Source: Gammaproteobacteria bacterium (lineage in GTDB: Bacteria > Pseudomonadota > Gammaproteobacteria > Pseudomonadales > Azotimanducaceae). From it: a DNA stretch of 53,143 nt. The translations under genes and the position numbers were made by a program. A model generated the notes under the pieces. The model did no database searches. It worked only from the letters and a program-made list of their open reading frames with translations, and was not told the origin of the DNA. Location of the stretch: NCBI GenBank assembly GCA_002725995.1, contig PBRQ01000021.1, positions 4,888 through 58,030 on the forward strand, read 5' to 3'. Each line of letters opens with the position of its first letter. Within the stretch, counting starts at the first letter, position 1. Positions 16,156 through 24,476 of this stretch are shown in pieces.

Positions 16156-17139
16156 TTGCCTAAACAACCAACAAAAAAAGTTCTACAGGAGTTGCATCTG
16201 ACGATGGTGCGGATCCGCTGCTTCGAAGATACGGCTGGACGCCTGATGGAAGAAGCCAAAATACCAGGTGCGCTGCACCTGTATGTCGGTGAGGAGGCGA
16301 TTGCCTCTGGCGTCATGCAAAACCTTTCCAATGAGGATCAGATCACCAGTACTCATAGGGGGCATGGGCATCTCGTTGCCAAGGGAGGGGATTTCTCTAA
16401 GATGTATGCCGAGTTGTATGGCCGCTCCACGGGATATTGCAGGGGTAAAGGCGGCAGTATGCACGTCTCCAATATGGAGTTGGGCATGTTGGGTGCTAAC
16501 GGTATCGTGGGTGGTGGGCCGCCTATTGCGATGGGTGCCGCATTTGCAAACAAATTCCTGAAGACCAAGAAAGTCGCCGTGGCATTTTTTGGCGATGGCG
16601 CATCTAACGAAGGTAGCTTCCATGAGGCCGTCAACATGGCAGCACTCTATAAACTGCCCTGTATTTTTGTTTGTGAGAATAATGGCTATGGTGAATATAC
16701 CCCACAGGCAAAGCATCAGACGATAGTCGATGTCGCCGATAGGGCGGGTGGCTATGGCATACCCGGTGTCGTTGTAGATGGCATGGACGTAATTGCAGTT
16801 TATGAGGCCGCGCGGGAAGCAATTGATCGTGCGCGAAAAGGAGCAGGTCCAACATTGCTGGAATGTAAGACTTACCGTTTTTATGATCACGTTGGTGTAC
16901 GCGGGATGGGTATGACCTATCGTACGGATGAAGAGTTGGAAAAATGGAAGAAACGTGACCCGATTCAATCCTTTGAAGCAGAGTTGATAAAACTTGGTGT
17001 CATGACGCAGAAACAGATTGATAAAGTTTACAGCAAAGTTAACGATCTTGTTGAAGGCGGCGTTCAGTTCGCGGAGGATAGCCCCTTCCCTGAGCCGTCA
17101 GAACTGCTCGAAGATGTCTATTGTGTAAAGGGGGCGTAG
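16156..17139 (+). CDS. thiamine-dependent 2-oxoacid/acetoin dehydrogenase E1, alpha subunit
   Basis: A 327-residue E1 alpha subunit of the pyruvate/acetoin/branched-chain 2-oxoacid dehydrogenase family, which with the beta subunit decarboxylates a 2-oxoacid (or cleaves acetoin) on thiamine diphosphate. The start is TTG at 16156 after GAGGTG; the next Met, residue 16, would remove conserved sequence. Motifs: HLYVGEEAIASGVM, STHRGHGHLVAKGG, GRSTGYCRGKGGSMHV, and the ThDP/Mg site FFGDGASNEGSFHEAVNMAA, then CENNGYGEYT. It is nearest in look to AcoA-type proteins. The beta gene starts two bases after the stop. No lipoyl E2 or E3 gene follows, so the enzyme must borrow these or use another acceptor. 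Confidence 0.92.
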   Translation: MPKQPTKKVLQELHLTMVRIRCFEDTAGRLMEEAKIPGALHLYVGEEAIASGVMQNLSNEDQITSTHRGHGHLVAKGGDFSKMYAELYGRSTGYCRGKGGSMHVSNMELGMLGANGIVGGGPPIAMGAAFANKFLKTKKVAVAFFGDGASNEGSFHEAVNMAALYKLPCIFVCENNGYGEYTPQAKHQTIVDVADRAGGYGIPGVVVDGMDVIAVYEAAREAIDRARKGAGPTLLECKTYRFYDHVGVRGMGMTYRTDEELEKWKKRDPIQSFEAELIKLGVMTQKQIDKVYSKVNDLVEGGVQFAEDSPFPEPSELLEDVYCVKGA

Positions 17140-17141
17140 CA

Positions 17142-18152
17142 ATGTCAGAAGCACAGAAAGAAAATGTTGAAGGACGGGTATTGACCTATGTTGACGCCAT
17201 CACTGAAGGTGTCAGAGAAGTATTATTAGAACAGTCAAATTCATTTGTTGCGGGTGAGGATGTTGGCCTGGCTGGTGGTCCATTCGGGCAATATTCTGGT
17301 TTGTTCGCGGAGTTTGGTGAGGATCGGATCATCGATACACCTATTTCAGAGAAAGGTATAGTTGGCTTGGGCGTTGGTTCCTCTGCTGCAGGTTGTCGAC
17401 CTATCATTGATGTCATGTTTGTTGATTTCATGGGTGAGTGCATGGACGAAATTGTCAATCAGATGGCCAAGATGCGGTATATGTTTGGCGGCGGCGTTAC
17501 ATTACCCGTTACCGTACTCAGCATGACGGGGGCGGGTATGAGTATGGCCGCCCAACATAGTCAAAGCCTTGAAGTCTGGCTGGCTCATTTGCCCGGTGTA
17601 AAAGTCGTTATGCCTTCAACCCCATATGACGCCAAGGGTTCTATCATTACAGCTGCCAGAGATGATAACCCGGTGTTCGTACTGCTCAATAAGGTATCCC
17701 TGGGTCTGAAAGGTGAAGTACCGGAAGGCACCTATGAGGTCGAAATTGGCACAGCTGAAGTAGTTCGACAGGGAACCAGTTTCACAATTGTTGCTGTTAG
17801 TCGTATGGTGCATGAAGCGTTGCAGGCCGCAGAGATCCTCAGTGAGCTGGGTGTAGATGTGGAGGTCATTGATGTCCGGAGTATTCAGCCCTTTGATACG
17901 GATACCGTAGTCAATTCGATCAAGAAGACACACCATGGCCTGGTTGTTCATGAGGCCGTTGAATTCGGCGGCATCGGTGGCGAGATCGTCGCCCAGATAC
18001 AAGACCAGGCTTTCGACTACCTGGATGCTCCGGTGGGTCGAATTGGCGCGCCTTTCTCACCGGTACCATTTAGTCCGGTCCTGGAGAAAATCTATGTACC
18101 AGATGCGGATCTTATTGTCGCCAAGGTTAAAGAAACCCTCGGCTTGAGTTGA
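17142..18152 (+). CDS. thiamine-dependent 2-oxoacid/acetoin dehydrogenase E1, beta subunit
   Basis: A 336-residue E1 beta subunit that completes the thiamine site with the alpha protein. ATG 17142 has GGGGG upstream; a TTG at 17121 would overlap the alpha gene and is not needed. Landmarks: FVAGEDVGLAGGPFGQYSGL, RIIDTPISEKGIVGLGVGSS, FVDFMGECMDEIVNQMAKMR, QHSQSLEVWLAHLPGVKVVM, and the transketolase C-terminal part LSELGVDVEVIDVRSIQPFD. It is tightly coupled to the alpha gene and followed 40 bases later by an SDR. In acetoin operons an SDR and an E2 (AcoC) are commonly present; here only the SDR is. Confidence 0.93.
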   Translation: MSEAQKENVEGRVLTYVDAITEGVREVLLEQSNSFVAGEDVGLAGGPFGQYSGLFAEFGEDRIIDTPISEKGIVGLGVGSSAAGCRPIIDVMFVDFMGECMDEIVNQMAKMRYMFGGGVTLPVTVLSMTGAGMSMAAQHSQSLEVWLAHLPGVKVVMPSTPYDAKGSIITAARDDNPVFVLLNKVSLGLKGEVPEGTYEVEIGTAEVVRQGTSFTIVAVSRMVHEALQAAEILSELGVDVEVIDVRSIQPFDTDTVVNSIKKTHHGLVVHEAVEFGGIGGEIVAQIQDQAFDYLDAPVGRIGAPFSPVPFSPVLEKIYVPDADLIVAKVKETLGLS

Positions 18153-18192
18153 TCTTTTAGGAGCAGGTAAGGTGAATCGAGGGGAGCAGGCG

Positions 18193-18990
18193 ATGGATGA
18201 CCGTATTGTGCTGGTTACGGGCGGTGCTCGCGGTATAGGTCTAGGGATTGTCAATACGTTTGCAACCACTGGCTGCAAGGTCATGATCGCTGATCTCGGC
18301 TCTAGCGAAGACTGGACCTATGATTTGTCGAGTGAAGATGACCTAAAGAAAGCTGGGAACGATGCGGGTAAGTTTGGTGAGGTGGCAACCTGCGAGCTGG
18401 ACGTTACCGATAGCGCGAGTTGTACCAATGTAGTAGCGGCCACAATTGAGCGATTTGGCGGCATTGATATACTAATCAACAATGCCGGTGTCGTTCAGTC
18501 GGGTCCAATCCTGGAATTTTCTGAGCAAGACTGGGACAGGATCTTTGCTGTTAACACCAGGGGCGTCTACCTCATGGCTAAGGCCGCGCTCCCTGCGCTC
18601 CGTGAAAGCAGTAACGCAGCTATTGTAAATACCGCATCTATTGCAGGGAAAAGGGGTTACCCCAATATGACCGCATATTGTGGGTCAAAATTCGCTGTGA
18701 TTGGCATCACACAATCGCTTGCAGCAGAGCTTGCAGCAGATGGTATTCGTGTTAACGCGATTTGCCCCGGTATCGTTGGAACTGCCATGTGGCTAGAGCA
18801 TCTAATGCCTTCGAACACCACGGATGAGGCTGAGAAGAATCGAAACTTTGAGCAGGCCATGGCGACCCAGATTCCAATGGGGCGCCCGCAAACCGTGGAA
18901 GATATAGGGCAGGCTGCTCTTTATCTCTCCTCGGCAAAAAATGTCACCGGAGTTGCGCTGTCAGTTGCTGGTGGTGTGGAGATGAACTAA
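18193..18990 (+). CDS. SDR family oxidoreductase (BudC-like)
   Basis: A 265-residue classical SDR. ATG 18193 (MDDRIVLVTGGARGIGLG) has GGGGAG seven bases upstream; a GTG at 18172 with AGGAG is the alternative and would add seven residues. TGGARGIG is the cofactor site, INNAG follows, and the active site is NTASIAGKRGYPNMTAYCGSK with the standard Ser-Tyr spacing of 13. The region after the active site (ICPGIVGTAMWLEHL) resembles acetoin/diacetyl reductases and sorbitol dehydrogenases. It is the third gene of the E1 unit. The link to acetoin is suggestive only, because any 2-oxoacid product could also be handled by such an SDR. Confidence 0.88.
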   Translation: MDDRIVLVTGGARGIGLGIVNTFATTGCKVMIADLGSSEDWTYDLSSEDDLKKAGNDAGKFGEVATCELDVTDSASCTNVVAATIERFGGIDILINNAGVVQSGPILEFSEQDWDRIFAVNTRGVYLMAKAALPALRESSNAAIVNTASIAGKRGYPNMTAYCGSKFAVIGITQSLAAELAADGIRVNAICPGIVGTAMWLEHLMPSNTTDEAEKNRNFEQAMATQIPMGRPQTVEDIGQAALYLSSAKNVTGVALSVAGGVEMN

Positions 18991-19037
18991 TCCGCCCGAT
19001 ATACAAAGCGGGCAAGATCTAGCCTTGATAAGAAACT

Positions 19038-19335
19038 AATTCGACGAATTTTGGGAGTCAGGTTTGGATAGGCTGGTGCATGATTCGACGTGGCTAGCGC
19101 CATGGATTGACGGGGTCGCCTAGACGCGGGACCTGGCGGGGGCGCCTAGCTCAGGGATGGGCTCGGCGCCCCCGCCGATGCCACAGAAGGTTAGGTGCCA
19201 GACTATTCAAACCGGAACGCATCTAAAGACATTGTTAGTGTCACGAATGTTTGGTGGGTTGTCTCAAATTCGCCAGTTCACTTGAAACTACGGCATCATC
19301 AGGGTCAAAAAGGGATTCTTACTGATAGATCAAGG
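19038..19335. repeat. structured intergenic repeat, copy 2, with a GC-rich hairpin insertion
   Basis: This fills the 400-base gap between the convergent ends at 18990 and 19391, the same setting as copy 1. It shares AATTCGACGA at its left end, the identical 16-mer TGGCTAGCGCCATGGA (19091-19106), the ACAGAAG-TTAGGT right arm, and a tail with GTCTCA.ATT and ATTCTTACTG with 3246-3475. Its outer arms, starting at 19061 and ending near 19213, still pair at about 16 of 20 positions. It carries about 60 extra bases including a perfect 12-bp GC-only stem GGCGGGGGCGCC/GGCGCCCCCGCC (19135-19146, 19165-19176). No ORF was found. Confidence 0.65.
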
Positions 19336-19390
19336 CTAGCCTGTTTATGTTCGTAGTCAGGTGAAGGCTGTAGAAAGTTGATTTCAACCT

Positions 19391-19912
19391 TCAGCCGGGT
19401 GCAGGCCGGACCCGGTCGCTGCCATCCCAGTCTTTTGCAGCGTCCTCCACGATCCGGGCTATATCATTGAAGGCCTCTGAGTTTTGCCACAATTCAGTGT
19501 AGTGGCCTATCGTGTCCAGGGTATCGAAGTAGGTCAGCTCGCTGCCGCCAAGGTTGCACTCGAAAGCGACTTCGTGGCCTAGCTCATGGTATTGGGCTTT
19601 CGCCAGTTCATAGTCTGTTGGCATCAAACCAAAATGATGTAGGCCGATGCGACCTGCGTCGACTGCTTCCTTATAGACTGATGGTTCATCATTGTTCTGG
19701 CAGATGAGTTCAATCTGGACGTCACCACTATTCCCAAGAGCAATATCAACGTCCACATTGGATGCTTGCCCCCGGTAGATTTGATCATCCAGTGGGCAGT
19801 GTTCGAACAGGAAAAACGGACCGACATTCAGTACCTCCACCCAATATTTGATTGCCTTGTCCAGATCGCTGACGACATAACCAAGTTGTCGAACAGTATT
19901 TAGTGGCTGCAT
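19391..19912 (-). CDS. VOC (glyoxalase/bleomycin-resistance) family protein
   Basis: A 173-residue protein of the vicinal-oxygen-chelate fold, a metal-dependent family that includes glyoxalase I, ring-cleavage dioxygenases and methylmalonyl-CoA epimerase. Two close ATGs follow GAGGAG: the one at 19918 is only one base from it, so ATG 19912 (MQPLNTVRQLGYVVSDLDKA) at seven bases is chosen. The first half gives the usual GYVVSDLDKAIKYWVEVLNV pattern; HHFGLMPTDYELAKAQYHE and HYTELWQ supply candidate metal ligands (His, Glu). It is near the E1/SDR unit, on the opposite strand, and divergent from a CoA ligase. The function within the family is not determinable. Confidence 0.82.
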   Translation of the reverse strand: MQPLNTVRQLGYVVSDLDKAIKYWVEVLNVGPFFLFEHCPLDDQIYRGQASNVDVDIALGNSGDVQIELICQNNDEPSVYKEAVDAGRIGLHHFGLMPTDYELAKAQYHELGHEVAFECNLGGSELTYFDTLDTIGHYTELWQNSEAFNDIARIVEDAAKDWDGSDRVRPAPG

Positions 19913-20046
19913 TGGCATTCTCCTCACTCGAACTGACGGTTGCTAAGAGCTTGTGAAACTCTCGATCAAAAAAGAATAGCAAATTTCCATCATGGGTTCC
20001 CCACTATTCTCTGCATACAAGCCTTATTCCTTTGTGATAATCTGGC

Positions 20047-20075
20047 TTGAATTCAATTGAACTGTGTGAATTCAA
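20047..20075. promoter_or_regulatory. palindrome abutting the ligase start codon
   Basis: Perfect 9-base inverted arms TTGAATTCA (20047-20055) and TGAATTCAA (20067-20075) with an 11-base spacer end exactly at the ATG at 20076. No Shine-Dalgarno sequence is visible there. It could be an operator, a translation-controlling hairpin, or part of the promoter of a short-leader transcript. Confidence 0.45.
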
Positions 20076-21674
20076 ATGGTATTTGATCCCCGTATGCCTG
20101 CAAGGGAAGTTTGTGTCACCGGCTATGAACTAGAACACTGGGCACAGAAAAAGCCGCATGACATCGCCTTCATGTTCTACGGTGGAGATCAATGGACCTG
20201 GGTTCAGACGCTTGATCTTGTCAGGCGTGCCGCCAGGGGTTTTAAGGAAATGGGAGTCAAAAAAGGCGAGCATGTTTTGTCCTGGCAACCAAACAACAAG
20301 GAAGCCGTACTGACCTGGTTTGGACTCAACTATCTTGGTGCAGTTTATGTGCCGGTGAATACGGCATACAAGGGCAATCTATTAGAGCATGTGGTCCAGT
20401 TGTCAGATGCGACCCTCATGGTTTGCCATGCCGATCTTTGCTCGCGCCTTGACGATGTCGACACTGGACAACTGAAGGATGTGATCGTCACCCATGGTGA
20501 GGTGACCCTTAAGAAACTGACAACACACCCCTCCGAGGCTATGTTGCCTGAGCAAGGACTCGAAGCTATGCCGGATGTCGTTGAACCCTGGGATACCCAG
20601 TACATTATCTTTACTTCTGGTACAACGGGCCCGTCAAAGGCTGTCCTGTCATCATACATTCAGGGCTATGCAATGGGGCCCATCGCTGGTACCTATATTG
20701 ATGCCAATGATCGAATCCTTATCAATCTGCCAATGTTCCATGTAGGTGGAACCTGTTATATGAACGTTACCCTGTCCAATGGAGGCTCCTGCTTCCTTGA
20801 CACTCATTTCAAAACCAACGAGTTCTGGCAGACAGTAAGGGAAAATGATATCAATTTGACCTGTCTGCTTGGCGCGATGACTCCATTTATGTTGAAACTG
20901 CCACCGAGTAACCGGGATACTGAGCATTCACTGAGGAAAGCGGTCTGTATACCCTGGAATGAAGACGCCATTGCAGTAGGCAAGCGATACAATATTGATG
21001 CGCGTACAGCCTTCAATATGACTGAGATTTCTACGCCTATGCTATCGGATCTATACCCGCCTGAACCCGGTACCTGTGGCAGGCCGCGGGAAGGGGTGGA
21101 AGTGCGTGTCGTGGATGAGAATGACTGTGAAGTCGCTCCCGGAGAAATTGGTGAACTAATAGTGAGGACGGACCTTCCCTGGGCATTGAATCATGGTTAC
21201 TATAAGAATCCTGAAGCTACTGCCAAGGCCTGGCGTAACGGCTGGTTTCATACGGGGGATGGCTTCCGCTACGACGAAAATGGTTATTACTTTTTCGTTG
21301 ACCGCATTAAGGATGCAATTCGTCGGCGTGGTGAGAATATCTCATCTTTTGAGGTTGAAAGTGAGGTCACGGCTTCCACCGTCGTACATGAGGCGGCTGC
21401 CATACCCGTACCCAGTGAACTGGGTGAGGACGAAGTCATGATCGTAGTGGCGCCAGTACCGGGTAAGACGATCGATCCTTTGGAACTGTTTCATTTTCTC
21501 GAGCCACGCATGGCGCATTTTATGCTACCCAGGTTCATTCGAATCATGGATGACTTGCCAAAGACACCAACCCAGAAGGTGCAGAAGAATCTGCTAAAGG
21601 GTGATGGCATTACGTCGGATACATGGGATCGAGAAGTTGCCGGTATCAAAGTTAAACGCGACAAGATTGGCTAA
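20076..21674 (+). CDS. AMP-forming acyl-CoA ligase (paralogue of 5146-6759)
   Basis: A 532-residue ANL-superfamily CoA ligase. It is clearly the sister of the ligase at 5146-6759: stretches such as KKGEHVLSWQPN, TAYKG-LLEHVV, LMVCHADL, DRIKDAIRRRGENISSFEVE and KTPTQKVQK are the same or nearly so. The P-loop FTSGTTGPSKAVLSSYIQGY sits near residue 180, the A7 motif GWFHTGDGFRYDENGYYFFV near 395, and the A10 lysine near 505. The start ATG 20076 matches the paralogue; there is no clear ribosome site but a palindrome touches the start codon. The gene stands alone, convergent with the aminotransferase gene nine bases away. Two such ligases suggest activation of two related acids, or one at two stages. 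Confidence 0.92.
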   Translation: MVFDPRMPAREVCVTGYELEHWAQKKPHDIAFMFYGGDQWTWVQTLDLVRRAARGFKEMGVKKGEHVLSWQPNNKEAVLTWFGLNYLGAVYVPVNTAYKGNLLEHVVQLSDATLMVCHADLCSRLDDVDTGQLKDVIVTHGEVTLKKLTTHPSEAMLPEQGLEAMPDVVEPWDTQYIIFTSGTTGPSKAVLSSYIQGYAMGPIAGTYIDANDRILINLPMFHVGGTCYMNVTLSNGGSCFLDTHFKTNEFWQTVRENDINLTCLLGAMTPFMLKLPPSNRDTEHSLRKAVCIPWNEDAIAVGKRYNIDARTAFNMTEISTPMLSDLYPPEPGTCGRPREGVEVRVVDENDCEVAPGEIGELIVRTDLPWALNHGYYKNPEATAKAWRNGWFHTGDGFRYDENGYYFFVDRIKDAIRRRGENISSFEVESEVTASTVVHEAAAIPVPSELGEDEVMIVVAPVPGKTIDPLELFHFLEPRMAHFMLPRFIRIMDDLPKTPTQKVQKNLLKGDGITSDTWDREVAGIKVKRDKIG

Positions 21675-21683
21675 GAATCTCAG

Positions 21684-23000
21684 TCAGGATGCCAGTGATT
21701 CACCTAGCGCATTGACCACACTGGTTATCTCTTTTCTTTCTGTGACAAAGGGAATACCAAGCTGAACCGTGTCACCGCCGTAGCGAACATAGAATCCCTT
21801 GTTCCACATGTCCATTGCAATCTCAAAAGGTCTGCGCATCGGTTCACCTGGATAAGGTTCAAGGGTGATGCCGCCTGCCAGGCCGTAGTTGCGGATATCA
21901 ACGACATGTGGTGAATTTGCTAACGAATGCAGTCCCTCTTCAAAATATGGGGCCAGATCTGCAACGTGCTCAATTACGTTATTCTTTTTTATGTAGTCCA
22001 GGCTTGCCAGTCCAGCAGCGCAAGCAACCGGGTGGGCGGAATAGGTGTAGCCGTGAGGCAGTTCAAGCGCGTATTCAGGCGCATCGGTTTCCATGAAGCA
22101 GTCGTATATTTCTTGTTTGACGACAACTGCACCCATAGGCATCGCGCCATTGGTTAACTGTTTGGCGATATTCATTATGTCAGGTGTTACGCCAAAGGCT
22201 TCCGCTCCGGTTTTAGCGCCCATACGACCAAAAGCACAGATCACTTCATCAAAAATCATCAGAATATTGTTGTCATCACAAATCTTACGCAGTCGATTTA
22301 AATAGCCTACAGGGGGAGGAAAAATTCCAGCCGACCCTGCCAGGGGTTCAACAATTACTGCAGCGATGTTGGAGGCATCGTGCAGAGCTATAATGTCCAG
22401 CATCTCATCTGCGCGTTCAGCGCCATGCTCCGGTAAGCCTCTTGAGAAGTGGTTCTCTGGCAGCCAGGTATGGTTCAGGTGGTCGGTAGCGACGCCTTCA
22501 CCAAAGGTTGCACGGTTGCCGCCAATGCCGCCCACGCTGATGCCACCAAAATTGACGCCATGGTAGCCCTTGGCTCGACCGATGAGCTTCGTCTTAGATG
22601 GTTGACCCTTGGCTCGCCAGTATCCCCTGGCTAGTTTCAGTGCCGTATCGGCAGCCTCTGATCCCGAGCCACAGAAAAACACACGGTTGAGATCAGCGGG
22701 CATAAATTCTGTTATTTCCTCCGCCAGTTGGAATGCCTTCGGATGGCCATACTGGAAAGCGGGACTGTAGTCCAATTCCTTCGCCTGTTTCGCAATAGCT
22801 TCAGCTATCGGTTCAACCCTATGGCCCAGGCCACAGGTCCAAAGGCCAGATAAGCCATCAAAAATTTTCCTGCCATCAGAATCAGTGTAATAGCATCCTT
22901 CAGCTTCCACTATGATGCGCGGAGCCTTCTTAAACTGGCGGTTTGCTGTGAAAGGCATCCAGTAGGCGTCAAGCTGTGCCTTGGTAAGTTTATTCGTCAT
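21684..23000 (-). CDS. class III PLP aminotransferase (omega-amino acid:pyruvate type)
   Basis: A 438-residue fold-type I, class III aminotransferase, which moves an omega-amino group to pyruvate or another oxoacid using pyridoxal phosphate. Landmarks: YWMPFTANRQFKKAPRI at the N-terminus (typical of beta-alanine/omega-amino acid:pyruvate transaminases), GSGSEAADTALKLARGYW (phosphate site), the MIFDEVICAFGRMG Asp that holds the pyridine N, and the Schiff-base lysine in NIAKQLTNGAMPMG. ATG 23000 has GAGAG upstream. It lies alone on the minus strand, convergent with the ligase and upstream-adjacent to an LLM flavoprotein in the same orientation. The substrate could be an amine or beta-amino acid from the local catabolic route; no direct evidence. 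Confidence 0.93.
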   Translation of the reverse strand: MTNKLTKAQLDAYWMPFTANRQFKKAPRIIVEAEGCYYTDSDGRKIFDGLSGLWTCGLGHRVEPIAEAIAKQAKELDYSPAFQYGHPKAFQLAEEITEFMPADLNRVFFCGSGSEAADTALKLARGYWRAKGQPSKTKLIGRAKGYHGVNFGGISVGGIGGNRATFGEGVATDHLNHTWLPENHFSRGLPEHGAERADEMLDIIALHDASNIAAVIVEPLAGSAGIFPPPVGYLNRLRKICDDNNILMIFDEVICAFGRMGAKTGAEAFGVTPDIMNIAKQLTNGAMPMGAVVVKQEIYDCFMETDAPEYALELPHGYTYSAHPVACAAGLASLDYIKKNNVIEHVADLAPYFEEGLHSLANSPHVVDIRNYGLAGGITLEPYPGEPMRRPFEIAMDMWNKGFYVRYGGDTVQLGIPFVTERKEITSVVNALGESLAS

Positions 23001-23172
23001 TTCATACTTCTCTCATCATGTGGGCTAACTAACACTCAAACTATCACTCGCGAGCCGGAAGTCTACAACCCGGGGTGGGGCGTTTCCTTTGTGCGGGTAG
23101 GACAGAATAACTAATAGGCCGGTGCAGTTTACCGATATGGAAGCATCAGTCCTAAGGGCCAATTTTGTCACT

Positions 23173-24228
23173 CTAGCTGCCATGTCGCAGTCTTGGCAGG
23201 ACTTCCTCAACAAGACGTGTCACCGCTCGTACCTGATCTTCGTTATTGGATACCAACATTGATCCTCCCGGCAGGAAGAACCGGTCCACACCAAGTTCGA
23301 TCAATGCCTGCAGGCGTTCAATGCAATAGGATGGTGGACCGAAGATACCGAAATCCTGCGCAAACTCCATATTTAGCGTGGCGGCCTGTGAACTGCTTCC
23401 TTCCGTATGGCGGGTCATATCGTAGGCACTATGGATACGGTCCAGCGTGGTCTGTTGTTTTTCCGAGACAGGGCCAACCACCTTCCCGTGCATTACCGAA
23501 AATCGAGCTTGGCTCGCAAGCGACCCTTCCCCGAGTTGCACAGCGCGCTCGGGATCATCATGGACAATTAGCGGGAGGTAAGCGGCGAAGGGTATATCCC
23601 CATCAAGCCCCGCTTGCTGACGTGCTGCCCTCGCAACTTCGATCCCCCATGCGATGCGTTCAGGGTCCGCTCCTACCATAAGGCTAACGCGATCGGCATG
23701 TTGTGCTGCCATAGCGATGGCGCGTGGCCCGGTTGCCGCAACGTCAACCGGGACTTTTGCCTGGTCTTTGGGCAACCAGGTGAGCTGGCTGGCTTTCGGC
23801 TTATCTGCCAGCCCCAGTGAGTCGACATTGCTGTCTGCATCAAAGGGCACTTCTTCACCCGACAGGTATGCCTGCAACTTGATCACATAGTTCTTCAGAG
23901 TTTTCAGTGGGGCAGGTGCATAGCCAATGTAGGCGAGTGACGAATCACCACGACCAATACCCAGGTTTGCTCGCCCCTTGCTCAGTGATTGAACGGTCGC
24001 GATTGCGCTGGCGGTTGTTGCGGGATGCCTCGTTACCGGGTTGGTTACACCGGTTCCCAGCTTGATATGGCTGGTAGCCATCGCAGCCCTTGCCAAAGCT
24101 ATGTAGCAGTCGCTGGCAAGGTTCTGCGAGTCAACGTAAATAATGCCATCAAACCCCGCACCCTCTGCGCGTTGTGCAACCTCAGCCGGGTCGGGGGCTC
24201 GTCCACTGGTCCAAAATTCTACCACCAT
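23173..24228 (-). CDS. LLM class flavin/F420-dependent oxidoreductase
   Basis: A 351-residue luciferase-like TIM-barrel oxidoreductase (bacterial luciferase/5,10-methylene-tetrahydromethanopterin reductase superfamily), using FMN or coenzyme F420. ATG 24228 follows AGGGAA. The characteristic segments are AEGAGFDGIIYVDSQNLASD near the N-terminus, HIKLGTGVTNPVTRHPATTA (the barrel 3 strand with the superfamily GTGV.N...RHP signature), and SKGRANLGIGRGDSSLAYIG. This composition is closest to the Mer-like branch. It is divergent from the MoaD/AOR unit across a 248-base gap, and a second LLM protein lies at 27343-28230. Which cofactor is used cannot be decided; see the finding on F420. Confidence 0.88.
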   Translation of the reverse strand: MVVEFWTSGRAPDPAEVAQRAEGAGFDGIIYVDSQNLASDCYIALARAAMATSHIKLGTGVTNPVTRHPATTASAIATVQSLSKGRANLGIGRGDSSLAYIGYAPAPLKTLKNYVIKLQAYLSGEEVPFDADSNVDSLGLADKPKASQLTWLPKDQAKVPVDVAATGPRAIAMAAQHADRVSLMVGADPERIAWGIEVARAARQQAGLDGDIPFAAYLPLIVHDDPERAVQLGEGSLASQARFSVMHGKVVGPVSEKQQTTLDRIHSAYDMTRHTEGSSSQAATLNMEFAQDFGIFGPPSYCIERLQALIELGVDRFFLPGGSMLVSNNEDQVRAVTRLVEEVLPRLRHGS

Positions 24229-24476
24229 TGTTTTTCCCTGTTCTTATTCAGTGTACAGAATAGCTGAAAATTGGTTCCGGGTAATAGTTTGACCAGAAAG
24301 TTGAAGGTGCGGTAAGCATCGGGTGCACGTTTGCCGTATAAAGGCAATATTCTCCCATGAAGTCAGTGATTCGGTATACTTGGTGGGCTCTATGTGGGCC
24401 TGTACGAAGGGATGCATCATGCGTAGTTTCGGTCCTGAATAGGTGATTCAGTGCTTCGAGCAGGAACAGAAAGGTT

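Noticed and set aside
16183-16968. Long open frame of 261 codons on the minus strand
   Set aside because: It is antisense to the E1 alpha gene, has no family pattern, no ribosome site and low-complexity codon-shadow composition.
16156-18990. Naming the unit as an acetoin catabolic operon (acoABC)
   Set aside because: No E2, E3 or AcoR regulator is present, and E1 families cannot be told apart safely by eye.
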